Shown piece after piece: positions 63,030 through 64,000 of a stretch of DNA of 64,000 nucleotides; the stretch's first letter is position 1; the number at the start of each line of letters is the position of its first letter. Where the stretch lies: the NCBI RefSeq assembly GCF_014653695.1, contig NZ_BNAR01000003.1:453528-517527 (forward strand), written 5' to 3'. The notes under the pieces are model-generated. The model saw nothing but the letters and a program-made list of their open reading frames with translations, was not told the origin of the DNA and did not search any database. Origin of the DNA: Lentzea cavernae. Its GTDB lineage: Bacteria > Actinomycetota > Actinomycetes > Mycobacteriales > Pseudonocardiaceae. The position numbers were made by a program, and so were the translations under genes.

Positions 63030-64000
63030 GTGAGTACCTCCGTTGACCGCGTTTGCAGCAGGACCAGGCACTGGGTGTGCGAGGCCGTCGGGATCATCGA
63101 GGCGGACGCGAACCGCAGCGCGGACACGCACCTCCTGCGCTACCCGTTGCCGCTCGAGTGGGGCATCGACCTCTACCTGAAGGACGAGTCGACGCACCCC
63201 ACGGGCTCGTTGAAGCACCGGCTGGCCCGCTCGTTGTTCCTCTACGCGATCTGCAACGGCTGGATCACCGGTGGCACGCCCGTGATCGAGGCCTCCTCCG
63301 GTTCCACGGCGGTGTCCGAGGCGTACTTCGCGCGGCTGCTCGGGCTCCCGTTCATCGCGGTGATGCCCCGCTCGACCTCGGCGGAGAAGGTCGCGCTGAT
63401 CGAGCGCCAGGGCGGCAAGTGCCACTTCATCGACGAGCCGTCGGCGCTCTACGACGAGTCGCGCCGGCTGGCCGCCGAGCTCGGCGGCCACTTCATGGAC
63501 CAGTTCACGCACGCCGAGCGCGCGACGGACTGGCGGGGCAACAACAACATCGCCGAGTCGATCTTCGAGCAGATGAAGCTGGAGCCGTCGCCGGAGCCCG
63601 ACTGGATCGTCGTCGGCGCCGGCACGGGCGGCACGTCCGCCACGATCGGCCGGTACGTCCACTACCAGAAGCTGAACACGCGCCTGGCCGTCGTCGACCC
63701 CGAGCACTCGGTCTTCTTCGACGCGTGGCGCGACGGCAACCGCGACCTGGTGGCGACGCGCGGCTCGGGCATCGAGGGCATCGGGCGGCCGCGCGTGGAG
63801 CCGTCGTTCATCGGCGAGGTCATCGACCGCATGATCAAGGTGCCGGACGCGGCGTCCGTCGCGACGATCCGGTACGTGGAGGACCTGCTCGGGCGGCGCG
63901 TCGGCGGGTCGACCGGCACGAACCTCTGGGGAGCGTTCCAGATCGTCGCCGAGATGCGGCAGTCCCGTGCGCGCGGAAGCGTGGTGACTCTGCTGTGCGA
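63030..64000 (+). CDS. PLP-dependent cysteine synthase/desulfhydrase-like protein (Cds1 type), cut by window end
   Basis: This is the first 323 codons of a fold-type II PLP enzyme. The PLP lysine is in [20 protein letters not shown], the substrate loop is [19 protein letters not shown], and the glycine-rich phosphate loop is [17 protein letters not shown]. The sequence resembles mycobacterial Cds1 (Rv3684), which degrades L-cysteine to H2S, pyruvate and ammonia. It is followed by [17 protein letters not shown] at the edge. The start is the GTG at 63030. Confidence 0.9.
   Translation, partial: MSTSVDRVCSRTRHWVCEAVGIIEADANRSADTHLLRYPLPLEWGIDLYLKDESTHPTGSLKHRLARSLFLYAICNGWITGGTPVIEASSGSTAVSEAYFARLLGLPFIAVMPRSTSAEKVALIERQGGKCHFIDEPSALYDESRRLAAELGGHFMDQFTHAERATDWRGNNNIAESIFEQMKLEPSPEPDWIVVGAGTGGTSATIGRYVHYQKLNTRLAVVDPEHSVFFDAWRDGNRDLVATRGSGIEGIGRPRVEPSFIGEVIDRMIKVPDAASVATIRYVEDLLGRRVGGSTGTNLWGAFQIVAEMRQSRARGSVVTLLC

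Overview
The window is 64 kb of very G+C-rich chromosome from a filamentous actinomycete, most likely a member of the Pseudonocardiales (Lentzea, Saccharothrix or Actinosynnema type). The reasons are the codon use with frequent GTG and TTG starts, the mycothiol gene mshA and a mycothiol-type DinB/MDMPI protein, a gene order that follows Mycobacterium tuberculosis Rv0482 to Rv0530 almost gene by gene, and Streptomyces-type developmental regulators (bldN with rsbN, and bldC) that mycobacteria lack. The genus is inference.

Layout. 1-9.7 kb is accessory: a partial HTH/nSTAND/WD40 protein, two secreted proteins, a LOG-like protein, a class III aminotransferase-like protein without its PLP lysine, purU, an MDMPI-family protein and a methyltransferase. 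9.7-17.7 kb carries DUF2505, murB, a GDSG trypsin-like protein, an SDR, an L,D-transpeptidase lipoprotein, an alpha/beta hydrolase, mshA, YbjN and a DUF4349 lipoprotein. A gap at 17.75-18.14 kb holds a probable 6C-type small RNA on the minus strand. Next come an acyl-CoA ligase, a TetR regulator, a VOC protein and gpm, then senX3-regX3, a Ppx/GppA phosphatase, an Rv0497-like membrane protein and an Rv0498-like isomerase (20.9-26.8 kb).

The largest gene-free stretch, 26.8-27.8 kb, is built of repeats: a 125-nt branched inverted repeat, three 54-bp imperfect repeats and a 25-copy heptamer array. After it come proline dehydrogenase, a thioesterase-like protein, proC, a BldC-like HTH protein, the 33-residue bS22-like protein, an epimerase and an acyltransferase (27.8-33.2 kb). 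An accessory patch at 33.1-37.9 kb has a P450-like/PEP-mutase fusion facing an ArsR regulator, a HAD phosphatase, and a ThiF-type plus GNAT pair. rsbN-bldN, a second acyl-CoA ligase, a glutaredoxin and a sulfite-oxidase-like membrane enzyme lead to a long rex-hemA-hemC-hemD-hemB-(six small membrane-protein genes)-hemL-phosphatase-TlpA block (43.2-54.1 kb). A near-perfect Rex operator lies in the rex promoter, so tetrapyrrole synthesis is probably tied to NADH/NAD+.

An IS30-family element with a frameshifted transposase, a 144-nt nested palindrome and an M64 peptidase separate the TlpA-like gene from ccdA-resB-ccsB (cytochrome c maturation). The window ends with a ParA-like protein with N-terminal repeats, bldC, an Lrp/AsnC regulator, a DUF4229 protein and a partial Cds1-like PLP enzyme.

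The genes form a housekeeping core of cell wall, mycothiol, phosphate sensing, proline, haem and cytochrome c maturation, interrupted by small accessory patches. Many genes have a TANNNT box 6-8 nt before the start codon, which indicates leaderless transcription.
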